45,958 nucleotides of DNA, taken from assembly GCA_937139495.1 (NCBI GenBank), contig CAKZQC010000004.1:1-45958 (forward strand), read 5' to 3'. The DNA comes from an uncultured Saprospiraceae bacterium. GTDB taxonomy: Bacteria; Bacteroidota; Bacteroidia; Chitinophagales; Saprospiraceae. Shown here in pieces: positions 24,441-32,036 of this stretch. The number at the start of each line of letters is the position of its first letter. Position 1 is the first letter of the stretch. The notes under the pieces were generated by a model. That model searched no databases, was not told where the DNA came from, and saw only the letters and a program-made list of their open reading frames with translations. A program made the translations under genes and the position numbers.

Positions 24441-25139
24441 TTATTTTGAGTAATAATATAGCGGTGTTAAGTAGGTGTAAAAGAAGCTGGGGTTATATTG
24501 GAGTAGGTACTTAGCTTGGGCTTGATGTACTGCTTCTAAGTCAAAGTGTTTATATTGCTGGAATACAGTCACACTTTTATTTAAAACTTCTGCACCAATT
24601 TTTTGCCATTCTTCTTCTTCAAATTGGGCATTAAGAGCTGTGACAATCTTAGACTGTAGCTCATAATTAACCATTACTGGTTTTCGAGGATAAAGGACTG
24701 ATTGATAGTTTATTATTGTATTATAACCTTCGCTTAGAGCAATTTTTTTGGCACTGTGAAGTACTTGAATTTCCAAGTGTTTTAGAAAAAAGGTTTGGTA
24801 TGCGATTACCCTTCTTTCTGCATACATTGCTAAGTTCTGTAAGTCAGCCTGTATAGTCTGTAATTTTTTTTCTATTCTGATTTCCTCGCTTGGAGAATAA
24901 CAACGGTATCTATTAGAACTTACTTCTCGTAAATACATTTCAGCAGTTATTTCTTGTTGTTCAAGCATCGTCTGTAATAAAGCACGAAATTTTTCTACTT
25001 TGGATTGAATGAATAAAAGCGCTTTACTCTGTGCTATAATACTGTCCTTATCCACAAACCCAATTCTAAGGGATTGAGCGGAAGCAAAAGTAGTGCATAA
25101 CAGCAAGGAACAAATGAAATAGAAGGAATAAATAGGCAT
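24441..25139 (-). CDS. Skp/OmpH-family periplasmic chaperone-like protein
   Basis: A 232-aa protein. ATG 25139 was chosen because the longer frame begins at a TTG and adds seven residues before a clean signal peptide (MPIYSFYFICSLLLCTTFASA, cleavage before QSLRIGFVD). The mature start SLRIGFVDKDSII matches the Skp/OmpH opening (IGYVdxxxil), followed by about 90 residues of coiled-coil-type helix (residues 45-135) and a return to strand (IINYQSVLYP). This is the Skp tentacle layout. It is larger than classical Skp, with an extra C-terminal ~75 residues. Skp chaperones unfolded outer-membrane proteins. Here it is not next to bamA or lpxD but is co-transcribed with a cyclase-family gene. A hairpin overlaps the leader just before the ATG (25141-25170). 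Confidence 0.72.
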   Translation of the reverse strand: MPIYSFYFICSLLLCTTFASAQSLRIGFVDKDSIIAQSKALLFIQSKVEKFRALLQTMLEQQEITAEMYLREVSSNRYRCYSPSEEIRIEKKLQTIQADLQNLAMYAERRVIAYQTFFLKHLEIQVLHSAKKIALSEGYNTIINYQSVLYPRKPVMVNYELQSKIVTALNAQFEEEEWQKIGAEVLNKSVTVFQQYKHFDLEAVHQAQAKYLLQYNPSFFYTYLTPLYYYSK

Positions 25140-25140
25140 G

Positions 25141-25170
25141 GCTAGTAGTTTACTAATCAAAACTACTAGC
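25141..25170 (-). promoter_or_regulatory. 11-bp hairpin abutting the Skp-like start codon
   Basis: GCTAGTAGTTT (25141-25151) and AAACTACTAGC (25160-25170) with an 8-base loop. It ends one base before ATG 25139, in the place where the ribosome must bind. It could limit translation or be an operator. Confidence 0.45.
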
Positions 25171-25227
25171 CACGGATAAAGGAAAGTTTAGAAAAGTCTA
25201 TTAACTTTTTAGTAACAAAAAATAGCC

Positions 25228-25923
25228 TTATTTGGCGGTTACTTGATGCGTGCCATTGATTGCCGAAAAGGCAAAATGCTCTAATAGTACTTTGATGTCT
25301 TCCAGACTGCCTTGATTGATACTAACATCTGTCAAAGAGGGGATGTGATGAGCAAAATAAATATTATTGTTCGCCATCTCTATCAAGCTAGAAGCAAGTG
25401 CATGGGCATAAGGATACTGTTCGTTTTTTTCGAGCAATATACTAGAAATACACTTGCATAAACTCTTGTAACTAGCAAAATAACCTTCTTGATTTTCTTC
25501 TTCTACCGATTTGGTATGGTAAGCTTTGCTTGATTCTGCTACTACGATTTGGTGCAGCCGATTTTCGTCCACATAACCAATGGCAGGATTTTTTCGGGAT
25601 GATTCTACTAGCACAGATAAAGCAATTTTTATTTTTTGGTCGGCATCAGTGATGTTCATGGTATTGTAGTCAATCTGGAATTTCATCCACTCCCAATACC
25701 AACCTACCAAATAAATTAATAACTTGTGCTTGTTCTTGAAATAGCGATAAATAGACGCTTCGGTAGATTCAATTTGTGTCGCTAGTTTTTTGAATGTAAA
25801 TTTCTCGAATCCTAATTCATCAATTAGGAGGATACTATGCTCAATTATCTTTTTGCCCAAGTTCGTTCCTTGTGGGTCTCGGATATATAAATTAGGATTT
25901 AGGTGTATTTGTATTGCTATCAT
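25228..25923 (-). CDS. TetR/AcrR-family transcriptional regulator
   Basis: A 231-aa protein with an N-terminal TetR helix-turn-helix at about residues 24-70: IIEHSILLIDELGFEKFTFKKLATQIESTEASIYRYFKNKHKLLIYLVGWYWEWM. The T(K)KLAxxI-x-xxSIYRYFxxKxxLL pattern is diagnostic. The ligand-binding half (70-231) is not family-specific. It is encoded 88 bases upstream of the Skp-like gene on the same strand and faces away from no divergent gene; the TonB receptor upstream runs the same way. Targets could be itself, the downstream pair, or distant genes. A -7 box lies at 25963-25970. The first ATG (25923) gives about 20 residues before the helix-turn-helix, which is normal. Confidence 0.87.
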   Translation of the reverse strand: MIAIQIHLNPNLYIRDPQGTNLGKKIIEHSILLIDELGFEKFTFKKLATQIESTEASIYRYFKNKHKLLIYLVGWYWEWMKFQIDYNTMNITDADQKIKIALSVLVESSRKNPAIGYVDENRLHQIVVAESSKAYHTKSVEEENQEGYFASYKSLCKCISSILLEKNEQYPYAHALASSLIEMANNNIYFAHHIPSLTDVSINQGSLEDIKVLLEHFAFSAINGTHQVTAK

Positions 25924-25962
25924 TAGTAGTTGTGTTACTATTATTGGTGGTTATATTGCTAC

Positions 25963-25970
25963 CAAATATA
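25963..25970 (-). promoter_or_regulatory. Candidate -7 element for the TetR gene
   Basis: TATATTTG on the minus strand, 40 bases upstream of ATG 25923. No exact -33 TTTG at the usual distance. Confidence 0.45.
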
Positions 25971-26021
25971 CAACACAAATTAACAGAAAGTTTTATTTTG
26001 TTAAGTTATTCTCAAAATAAT

Positions 26022-27929
26022 TTACTTCAAACTAACCTGCAAGCCAATTTCTACCTGTTGCCATGGCATTGGTCTGTTGGCAATAATCTGAAAATTAGCC
26101 CCATAAAGGTTGTTGATTTGCACATATACGGTCACTTGCGTTTTTTTATAGGTAATAAGTTGGCTAGCTCTCAAGTTGGCAAAGTGATACCATGGTAGTA
26201 CTTCGGTATTGGTATTGTCCACAAATCGGCTCGATGTCAAGCTGTGCTGATACAGCAATGTTGTCTTTTTGTATTGCCCTTGTAGGGCAATGTTGGCGTT
26301 GTGTTTAGGCGTATAAATAAGTTGTTTGCCTACCAAGTCAGAGCGGTCGCCTGCCATGCGTGTACTAGCGGTATAAGCATAATTAAGATTGCTGCGTACT
26401 TGCCAATTTTTATTTTTCCATCGCAGCTGCAAGCCTACTTCTGCTCCTCTTGCCCAGACTTGATCAACATTGCTAGGTCGCCAAAGTCCATTGTTGTCGG
26501 GAGACCACAGTATCCAATTATTGACTAGATTACAGAATCCAGTTAGGCTACCTTCTAGCGCTATTTTTTGTAGCTGCAAGGGCAAATGTAAACCAATTTC
26601 GCTGTTGTAGCTGTATTCGGGCTGCAAATTGGTGTTGCCTAAGGTGTTCCAATACAAGTCATTGAAAGTAGGTAAGCGGTAGTTGTGCGATAAGTGCCAA
26701 CGCCAATACCACGCTTGATAAAACTGCCATCGACCGCCCCAAGCGATAGCAGGACGAACGAAATTGCCTGCTACGTTTTCTGTTCGTATATTGGTCGTTA
26801 AGATGGTATTTGCCTTTGGCAATGTCCATTTGTGCGAAACAAATAAGGCGGCTCTATGTTGGTGCGGATCAAAATCATAGCCCGTAGAATGAGCCGTAAA
26901 ATAGCTGTAATTGATACCAAAATTAAAGAGGTGCAAGCGATGTGCATACCAAGTATTTTCGACTTCGGTACGGCTACTCCATATCCTGCTCCAAGAATTA
27001 ATACCTGCATTGCGAAACAACAAAGATTCTGTAAAAAGAGCCGAACGAGCTTTCCAGACTTGCTTATGGGCTAGCATTTTCCAATGAATAATTGTTCGCC
27101 AACTATCATCGGCTTGCCAATCGCTGCTACTACTTTGTAGGAGTGTAGGCGGTATTTGTCGGCTACTAAATTGATACCAAGACTTGATACCAAAGGTATG
27201 TTTTTGATACTTGAAATCATGAGTCGTCATCACGCCTATTTGTTCGAGTTGTGCATTGGTTTGTTGGCGTATCGGCTTAGGATTGCCAAAGGCATTCTTA
27301 TCTTCAAAAAAGAAATTGTTTTTGCCACTTTTGTAAAAAAAACGAGCCGAAGCAGCATAATGTTTTGTACTAAAATGAAGTTTGAATTGTTGCCCCCAGT
27401 TACCGAAAGAACCTACATTGGCTCCGCCCCAAAATTGCCAACCTTTATCAAATTTGCTTTGTGTTTGTAGGTGGATTGCTCCACCAATACTACTATTGCC
27501 AAACAAGGCACTTTCTGCTCCGTATTGCACGGCAATACCATCTAGAAAAACAGCAGGAACCAGCGAAATATCGGCTTGTCCAAGCATAGGACTTTGTATG
27601 TTGAAGCCTTCCCATAGTACAGCCGTATGAGCCGCACCACCACCACGACCAGAGAGCGTGCTGATGCCCGTAGGACCATAATCTTTGACAAAGAAAGTTG
27701 TTTCGAGTTGTAGTACTTGAGCCAAATTGCTAGTGCTGTACCGCTGTAGTTGTTCGCCTGTGATTTGGATCTGATGATGCCCAATACCGAAGGTTGGCAA
27801 GCGTTGTGTTTGCACGAATGCCGTATCGGTTATTCCCGACAAGGGCAGTGTGTCCTGTTGGGCAAAAAGAACAGCCGTGCTACTGAATAGCAAAAAAAAT
27901 AGTAAATTGTAGAATTGTATTTTTTTCAT
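26022..27929 (-). CDS. TonB-dependent outer-membrane receptor, BtuB-like
   Basis: About 635 aa from ATG 27929, chosen because it begins a good signal peptide (MKKIQFYNLLFFLLFSSTAVLFAQ); an in-frame ATG 15 bases upstream would extend it by MYFCP. The plug domain covers about 45-165: LAQVLQLETTFFVKDYGPTGISTLSGRGGGAAHTAVLWEGFNIQSP and GSE-like GAESALFGNSSIGGAIHL. The rest is a 22-strand barrel pattern ending in an aromatic/hydrophobic strand (MPWQQVEIGLQVSLK). The size and plug are closest to BtuB/siderophore-type receptors rather than SusC, and there is no CarboxypepD_reg domain or SusD partner. The substrate is not determined. I looked for a cobalamin riboswitch upstream and saw none, so a vitamin B12 role is only a family-level possibility. 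Confidence 0.87.
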   Translation of the reverse strand: MKKIQFYNLLFFLLFSSTAVLFAQQDTLPLSGITDTAFVQTQRLPTFGIGHHQIQITGEQLQRYSTSNLAQVLQLETTFFVKDYGPTGISTLSGRGGGAAHTAVLWEGFNIQSPMLGQADISLVPAVFLDGIAVQYGAESALFGNSSIGGAIHLQTQSKFDKGWQFWGGANVGSFGNWGQQFKLHFSTKHYAASARFFYKSGKNNFFFEDKNAFGNPKPIRQQTNAQLEQIGVMTTHDFKYQKHTFGIKSWYQFSSRQIPPTLLQSSSSDWQADDSWRTIIHWKMLAHKQVWKARSALFTESLLFRNAGINSWSRIWSSRTEVENTWYAHRLHLFNFGINYSYFTAHSTGYDFDPHQHRAALFVSHKWTLPKANTILTTNIRTENVAGNFVRPAIAWGGRWQFYQAWYWRWHLSHNYRLPTFNDLYWNTLGNTNLQPEYSYNSEIGLHLPLQLQKIALEGSLTGFCNLVNNWILWSPDNNGLWRPSNVDQVWARGAEVGLQLRWKNKNWQVRSNLNYAYTASTRMAGDRSDLVGKQLIYTPKHNANIALQGQYKKTTLLYQHSLTSSRFVDNTNTEVLPWYHFANLRASQLITYKKTQVTVYVQINNLYGANFQIIANRPMPWQQVEIGLQVSLK

Positions 27930-28020
27930 GGGGCAAAAATACATAGTTTTAGCACTTTTTGAAGTAAGCTATTTGTTTTTGACTACTATTACCCAATTAT
28001 TCCTATCAATCTGACACCTT

Positions 28021-29187
28021 ATGAAACTCAAATTACTATTTATTGCGGCTATCTTAGTTCTAATTAATCTAGTTTGGTTGCCTTATCGCACTCAACAGCG
28101 ATTTGAGAAAGAATACAAACTATTGGATCATAGTTGTTTGACGAATCGGATTTTCGTAGATGATGCTGCTGCTATTCTTCATTGTTTGCCCAATATAGAT
28201 TTGGTGCGTCAAAAAATAACAGCAGGGCAAGAGGTGTGGAAATGTTATGACCGCACTTCTCTTAAATTACTCTGGAGCAAAAAGCTTGAAGTAGAGGAAG
28301 GAATCAAAGTCGATGGAAATCGTATTTTGTTGATAGAAACAAAAAAACTTCTTTTAGGAGATCAGAAAATGGCATATAATCCAATGGAAAATGAACTTCA
28401 TCAAGATACTTTTTTGCTAGATAATAGCAATGGGAATAAGCAGTATTTGAGTTATACACTGAGAGAAGGAGATGATATTTTTAGCTTTGATTTTTCCAAT
28501 TGTTTGTCCGCCGCTCAAAAGGTTCACTTGACCATTAGTAATGGGTATTCGTATCGGGAAGAATACGAGCGGAAACAAGCAAATCATATATTGCCTTATC
28601 AAAAAGAGATAAAAGTTTGGTCAGAAATGATAGATAATTGGTCATGGAGGCACTTTTTTGACAAAGAACATGAAATTATCTACTTGACACTGAGTTCTTT
28701 ATATGGGCTAAAGACGCATTCGTTGGAATATATAGATTTCCCAACATATAGCATGGTTATTTGTAAGCTGGAAGGACTGCCCCTAAAGCTAGATGTGGCT
28801 ATTTTTGATAAAACAAGACCCAATAAATTGCTTTATCACAGTGTCTTAACAGGAAAGAATATAACGAGGTCTCGTGATTATGAAAATATAGAACAGGATA
28901 ATAATGAAGAGGAACAACAAGCTGCTCAAAAAGAATCCACCATCGTAAAGACAGCTGATGAGGTAGTAGGTAGTGATTGGAGTTTTAGTGTAAATGCAGA
29001 TACTATTTTTTTGAAAAAAAGCTCCTTTTCATCGCTCCGAAAAATTGTGTTGCCGACAGATGGAGGGGAAGTAGTCGATTTGTTGTCGGAACAGGATAAT
29101 TGGTTAATTTACATCAAGAAAAAAGGTGTTTTTTGTCAATATAGCGTGCCAAAAGTGCAGGTTCCTGTTACTCAGATATATCAATAA
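28021..29187 (+). CDS. Tandem unknown-family protein, member 1
   Basis: A 388-aa protein of no family I recognise. One N-terminal hydrophobic segment (MKLKLLFIAAILVLINLVWLP) ends in a WLP motif without a signal-peptidase or lipobox site, so it is probably a membrane anchor. The rest is soluble. It shares with the genes at 29384 and 30744 the same anchor, a motif near residue 75 (EVWKCYDRTSLKLLWSKKL), a mid-protein VAIFDKTRPNKLLYHS-like stretch, and a C-terminal block (NADTIFLKKSSF...LRKIVLP and NWLIYIKK). The repeated xDxxTxxxLWxxxL pieces recall blades of PQQ-type beta-propellers, which is my inference. It is the most divergent at its C-terminus (CQYSVPKVQVP instead of KYVVPxxxxP). Confidence 0.65.
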   Translation: MKLKLLFIAAILVLINLVWLPYRTQQRFEKEYKLLDHSCLTNRIFVDDAAAILHCLPNIDLVRQKITAGQEVWKCYDRTSLKLLWSKKLEVEEGIKVDGNRILLIETKKLLLGDQKMAYNPMENELHQDTFLLDNSNGNKQYLSYTLREGDDIFSFDFSNCLSAAQKVHLTISNGYSYREEYERKQANHILPYQKEIKVWSEMIDNWSWRHFFDKEHEIIYLTLSSLYGLKTHSLEYIDFPTYSMVICKLEGLPLKLDVAIFDKTRPNKLLYHSVLTGKNITRSRDYENIEQDNNEEEQQAAQKESTIVKTADEVVGSDWSFSVNADTIFLKKSSFSSLRKIVLPTDGGEVVDLLSEQDNWLIYIKKKGVFCQYSVPKVQVPVTQIYQ

Positions 29188-29201
29188 AATATTCCTGAAT
29201 T

Positions 29202-29351
29202 ATGAAGAAGAAAATATTTTTATCGCTGTCGTTTTACTTGTCGTTAATTTGATTTGGCTACCTTGTATCGCACCCCCAAAAAAAGAAAAAAAACAATACA
29301 ACATTGGATAAATATGTCGTGCCTTTAGGGGAAGTGCCAACGGCTACCTAG
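29202..29351 (+). pseudogene. Remnant of a fourth member of the tandem family
   Basis: About 150 bases between members 1 and 2. The 5' part begins ATG-AAG-AAG-AAA and encodes the anchor in the next frame (IFIAVVLLVVNLIWLPCIAPP), very like the anchor of the intact members. The 3' part encodes LDKYVVPLGEVPTAT then a stop, matching the C-terminus of the 30744 protein (KKYVVPLAEVPTK). The roughly 1.1 kb that should lie between them is missing, and the two ends are in different frames. The gene has lost its whole middle by deletion. Confidence 0.8.
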
Positions 29352-29383
29352 ATACACGCCTAGAGCAAAACAACGTCTATTAT

Positions 29384-30688
29384 ATGAAAATCAAATTACT
29401 TATTATTGTTGGTGTACTATTGTTGGTCAATTTCTTTTTTGTGCCTTCGATGACAGAAAAATTGAGGGTCAAAGACTACTTAGTATTGAACCCGGAGTAC
29501 ATTAGTCGAAAATTGTCAGTGCAGGATTATTTTGAGGTGCATCTACTACCAACAGTGGAGTTGGTGAATACGAAAATGCGTACTAATGTAAATGTTTGGG
29601 CATGTTATGACAGGTTTACAGATAAGTTATTGTGGACCAAAGAAATGAAGGACAGAGAGTATTTGAAAGTAGAAGCTCAAAAAATATTCACAATAGAAAT
29701 TAGTAGTTATGGTGAAGATGACTATGTAGAGCGGAATGGCGAATTTGCACGAATGTTAAATTTGTATCAATATTATAACTTGTCTCGACTGGACACACAA
29801 ACAGGAGAAGTCTTGTATAGCAAACAGCTAGGAAATCAAGATATAGAGGTGCGTCAAATTAGTTTTACGAATAGTCTTGTTCATGTACATCAAGAATTGA
29901 TTGACCGAGCATCAAAACCTAATAAAGGCTATGCTTTGAGTAGTGGCAAAAAAGGACGGTTAGAGCAAAAATATATTATGTTTGATATAGATGACGGCAG
30001 CAAAGTTTCGGAAATTACTACCTCAAAATATGCTTTTGAATTGGAGGAAAAACAAGATTTTTTGGCATGGAGCAAAACGGTGAAGGATTGGTCAAAAATG
30101 CACTTTGTAGATAGTAGTAGAATATTATATGACCAAAATAAAAACCAGTTTTTTGATATAAAAAACTGGAAAGTGACAAAAGTAGAATTACCCTTGTATT
30201 GGGTTGTTTTTTTGGAGAAGGAAGTACCACCACGCTTGCAAATACAGGTGTACAGTAAGAAAATTCCTAATGAATTGATGTGGAGTGATGAGACTATAAA
30301 GAAGCTGGAACAAGTGGACTATACTGATACTACTATATTTTGGGCAGACAAGAAAGGGCAAAATATAGCTAGCGAACCAATGCAGAGGTTAGGCATTTGG
30401 TTGATGGAAGAGGAGGGGCGTGGTCAATTGTACTTGGGCGATGTAGCCACCAAAGAAAGCAAAAGAATACCAGCTACTACTTGGATTTATCGAGTGGATG
30501 GCGATACGATATTATTGCATAATCCAGTGTCCAAAGAGCGTCAGAAACTACTCTTCCCATATAGCCGTTATACGATGCAGGATATACGATTACAAAAAAA
30601 CAAATGGGCAGTTTATACCAAAACAGGTAGAAAGTACAATAAATATGTAGTACCTGCAACAGGATTGCCACATCAAAATTCTAAATAA
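29384..30688 (+). CDS. Tandem unknown-family protein, member 2
   Basis: A 434-aa paralogue of the 28021 and 30744 proteins. N-terminal anchor MKIKLLIIVGVLLLVNFFFVPSM, then WACYDRFTDKLLWTKEM near residues 68-84, LSRLDTQTGEVLYSKQL near 133-149, VYSKKIPNELMWSDE near 288-302, and the C-terminal block WIYRVDGDTILLHNPVSKERQKLLFPYS...NKWAVYTKTGRKYNKYVVPATGLP. The DTQTGEVLYSKQL piece is the best match to a PQQ-like blade repeat (xDxxTGxxxWxxxL), so a beta-propeller fold is possible but unproven. The window shows no enzyme motif. It is separated by 32 bases from the deleted fourth copy and 55 bases from member 3, so the group is probably one operon. Confidence 0.65.
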   Translation: MKIKLLIIVGVLLLVNFFFVPSMTEKLRVKDYLVLNPEYISRKLSVQDYFEVHLLPTVELVNTKMRTNVNVWACYDRFTDKLLWTKEMKDREYLKVEAQKIFTIEISSYGEDDYVERNGEFARMLNLYQYYNLSRLDTQTGEVLYSKQLGNQDIEVRQISFTNSLVHVHQELIDRASKPNKGYALSSGKKGRLEQKYIMFDIDDGSKVSEITTSKYAFELEEKQDFLAWSKTVKDWSKMHFVDSSRILYDQNKNQFFDIKNWKVTKVELPLYWVVFLEKEVPPRLQIQVYSKKIPNELMWSDETIKKLEQVDYTDTTIFWADKKGQNIASEPMQRLGIWLMEEEGRGQLYLGDVATKESKRIPATTWIYRVDGDTILLHNPVSKERQKLLFPYSRYTMQDIRLQKNKWAVYTKTGRKYNKYVVPATGLPHQNSK

Positions 30689-30743
30689 GTAGGCAAGCCT
30701 AAATTTTAGATTTGCTCTCATGTCCTAAATTTTATAAATAGCT

Positions 30744-31991
30744 ATGAAAATAAAATTAGTATTAATTGGACTGTTTTTAGTAGTACTCAATATTTTTTTG
30801 ATTCCTTTGGTCAATAAGATGCTATTCAACGCAGAATATAAATTATTGGAAGCCGATGAAGTGGAAGTAATGGTTCGATTGGAAGATGATTTTGAGCTGT
30901 ATCATCTGAATCAGTGTGATTTGATTCGTACCCAAAGAGATGACGATGGGGAGACTTGGAAGGCTTTTAGTACCACTGATGGATATTCGATGTGGGTAAA
31001 AAGATTGGAAAGAGAACAACAAATATTTTTTGGAAGAGGGCTTGACCAATTTTTTTATACAAAAAAAGAAACAACTAAGGCTGTTCGGAAAATAGAGGGG
31101 ACAGAGGATTTATATAAATTTACGGAAATAGCATATAACCTTTTTAGTATAGATGCAGAGACAGGGCGTAGTTCATTGGAAAAATATATACTCTCTCCCA
31201 ATAAGGCTAATTATTCGATAGACCTAAGCGGACATCTTATTTTGATTAAGGAAACGGGACAAGATACGCCAGTATATCATATTGCAGATGCTTATCGTGT
31301 AAGTGATGTAAGAGCAGTATTCACAGAGGGGAAACGAGGGAGTTTGCCAACACAACAGCAGGTGGAAAAGTGGGAGAAAACAGTAGAAAATTGGGATTAT
31401 GTCGATTGTTTTGAGCAAGAAAATAAACTGTATTATGCCAAAACGAACAAAATATATGAACTAGAGGATTGGCGGTTCAGAAAAATAAGCCTGCCGAATT
31501 ATTGGGTGATTGTTTACGAAATAAATGGCGATACGCCAATGTTGCGCATAGCGGTATTCGAGAAAAAAATACCCAGTAAGTTATTGGACACCTATCAGAT
31601 AGCAAGAAAAAAAATAGATGATATTCAATATTCATCAAAAGGTTTATTGATTATGGATCACATTCTTGATACCGCTACAAGTAATAAGTCAGTAGAAAGA
31701 GCATTGATATTTGTATTGCCCAATATCAGTACGCCCAAAACATATATAGGAGCGGAGCAGTCAATAGATAGCAAGATAGTGCCGAATAGTACTTGGCGTT
31801 ATCAAGTGTTAAACGATACTATAATGTTGCACGATATAGCGTCTAAAAAAAATCAAAAAATTGTTTTTCCGCATGAAAGCGAATACGTGCAAGCAGTACG
31901 AATGCGAGACTACAAATGGGTAATTTATATCAAAGAGGTAGGCAAAATGAAAAAATATGTTGTTCCCTTGGCTGAAGTCCCAACTAAATAG
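30744..31991 (+). CDS. Tandem unknown-family protein, member 3
   Basis: A 415-aa paralogue of the two preceding proteins. It has the anchor MKIKLVLIGLFLVVLNIFLIPLV, ETWKAFSTTDGYSMWVKRL near residues 71-89, LFSIDAETGRSSLEKYIL near 133-150, IAVFEKKIPSKLLDTYQ near 271-287, and the C-terminal block NDTIMLHDIASKKNQKIVFP...YKWVIYIKEVGKMKKYVVPLAEVPTK. This C-terminus is the closest match to the tail of the deleted copy at 29202-29351. The protein is rich in Glu/Lys and has no Cys-based motif. The function is unknown. The DUF5686 outer-membrane gene starts 45 bases downstream in the same direction, so it may be part of the same transcript. Confidence 0.65.
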   Translation: MKIKLVLIGLFLVVLNIFLIPLVNKMLFNAEYKLLEADEVEVMVRLEDDFELYHLNQCDLIRTQRDDDGETWKAFSTTDGYSMWVKRLEREQQIFFGRGLDQFFYTKKETTKAVRKIEGTEDLYKFTEIAYNLFSIDAETGRSSLEKYILSPNKANYSIDLSGHLILIKETGQDTPVYHIADAYRVSDVRAVFTEGKRGSLPTQQQVEKWEKTVENWDYVDCFEQENKLYYAKTNKIYELEDWRFRKISLPNYWVIVYEINGDTPMLRIAVFEKKIPSKLLDTYQIARKKIDDIQYSSKGLLIMDHILDTATSNKSVERALIFVLPNISTPKTYIGAEQSIDSKIVPNSTWRYQVLNDTIMLHDIASKKNQKIVFPHESEYVQAVRMRDYKWVIYIKEVGKMKKYVVPLAEVPTK

Positions 31992-32036
31992 CGGAAACAA
32001 TGTCTTAGCTTCAAACAAACTTAAATATCAAACACT

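Noticed and set aside
26022..28020. Cobalamin riboswitch for the BtuB-like receptor
   Set aside because: The region before 27929 is short and shows none of the expected conserved boxes; an apparent -7 box TATTTTTG at 27934-27941 is too close to the ATG to be convincing.
29126..29311. Small 61-aa open frame between tandem members 1 and 2
   Set aside because: It starts inside member 1 out of frame and runs into the anchor remnant; best explained by the deleted fourth copy.
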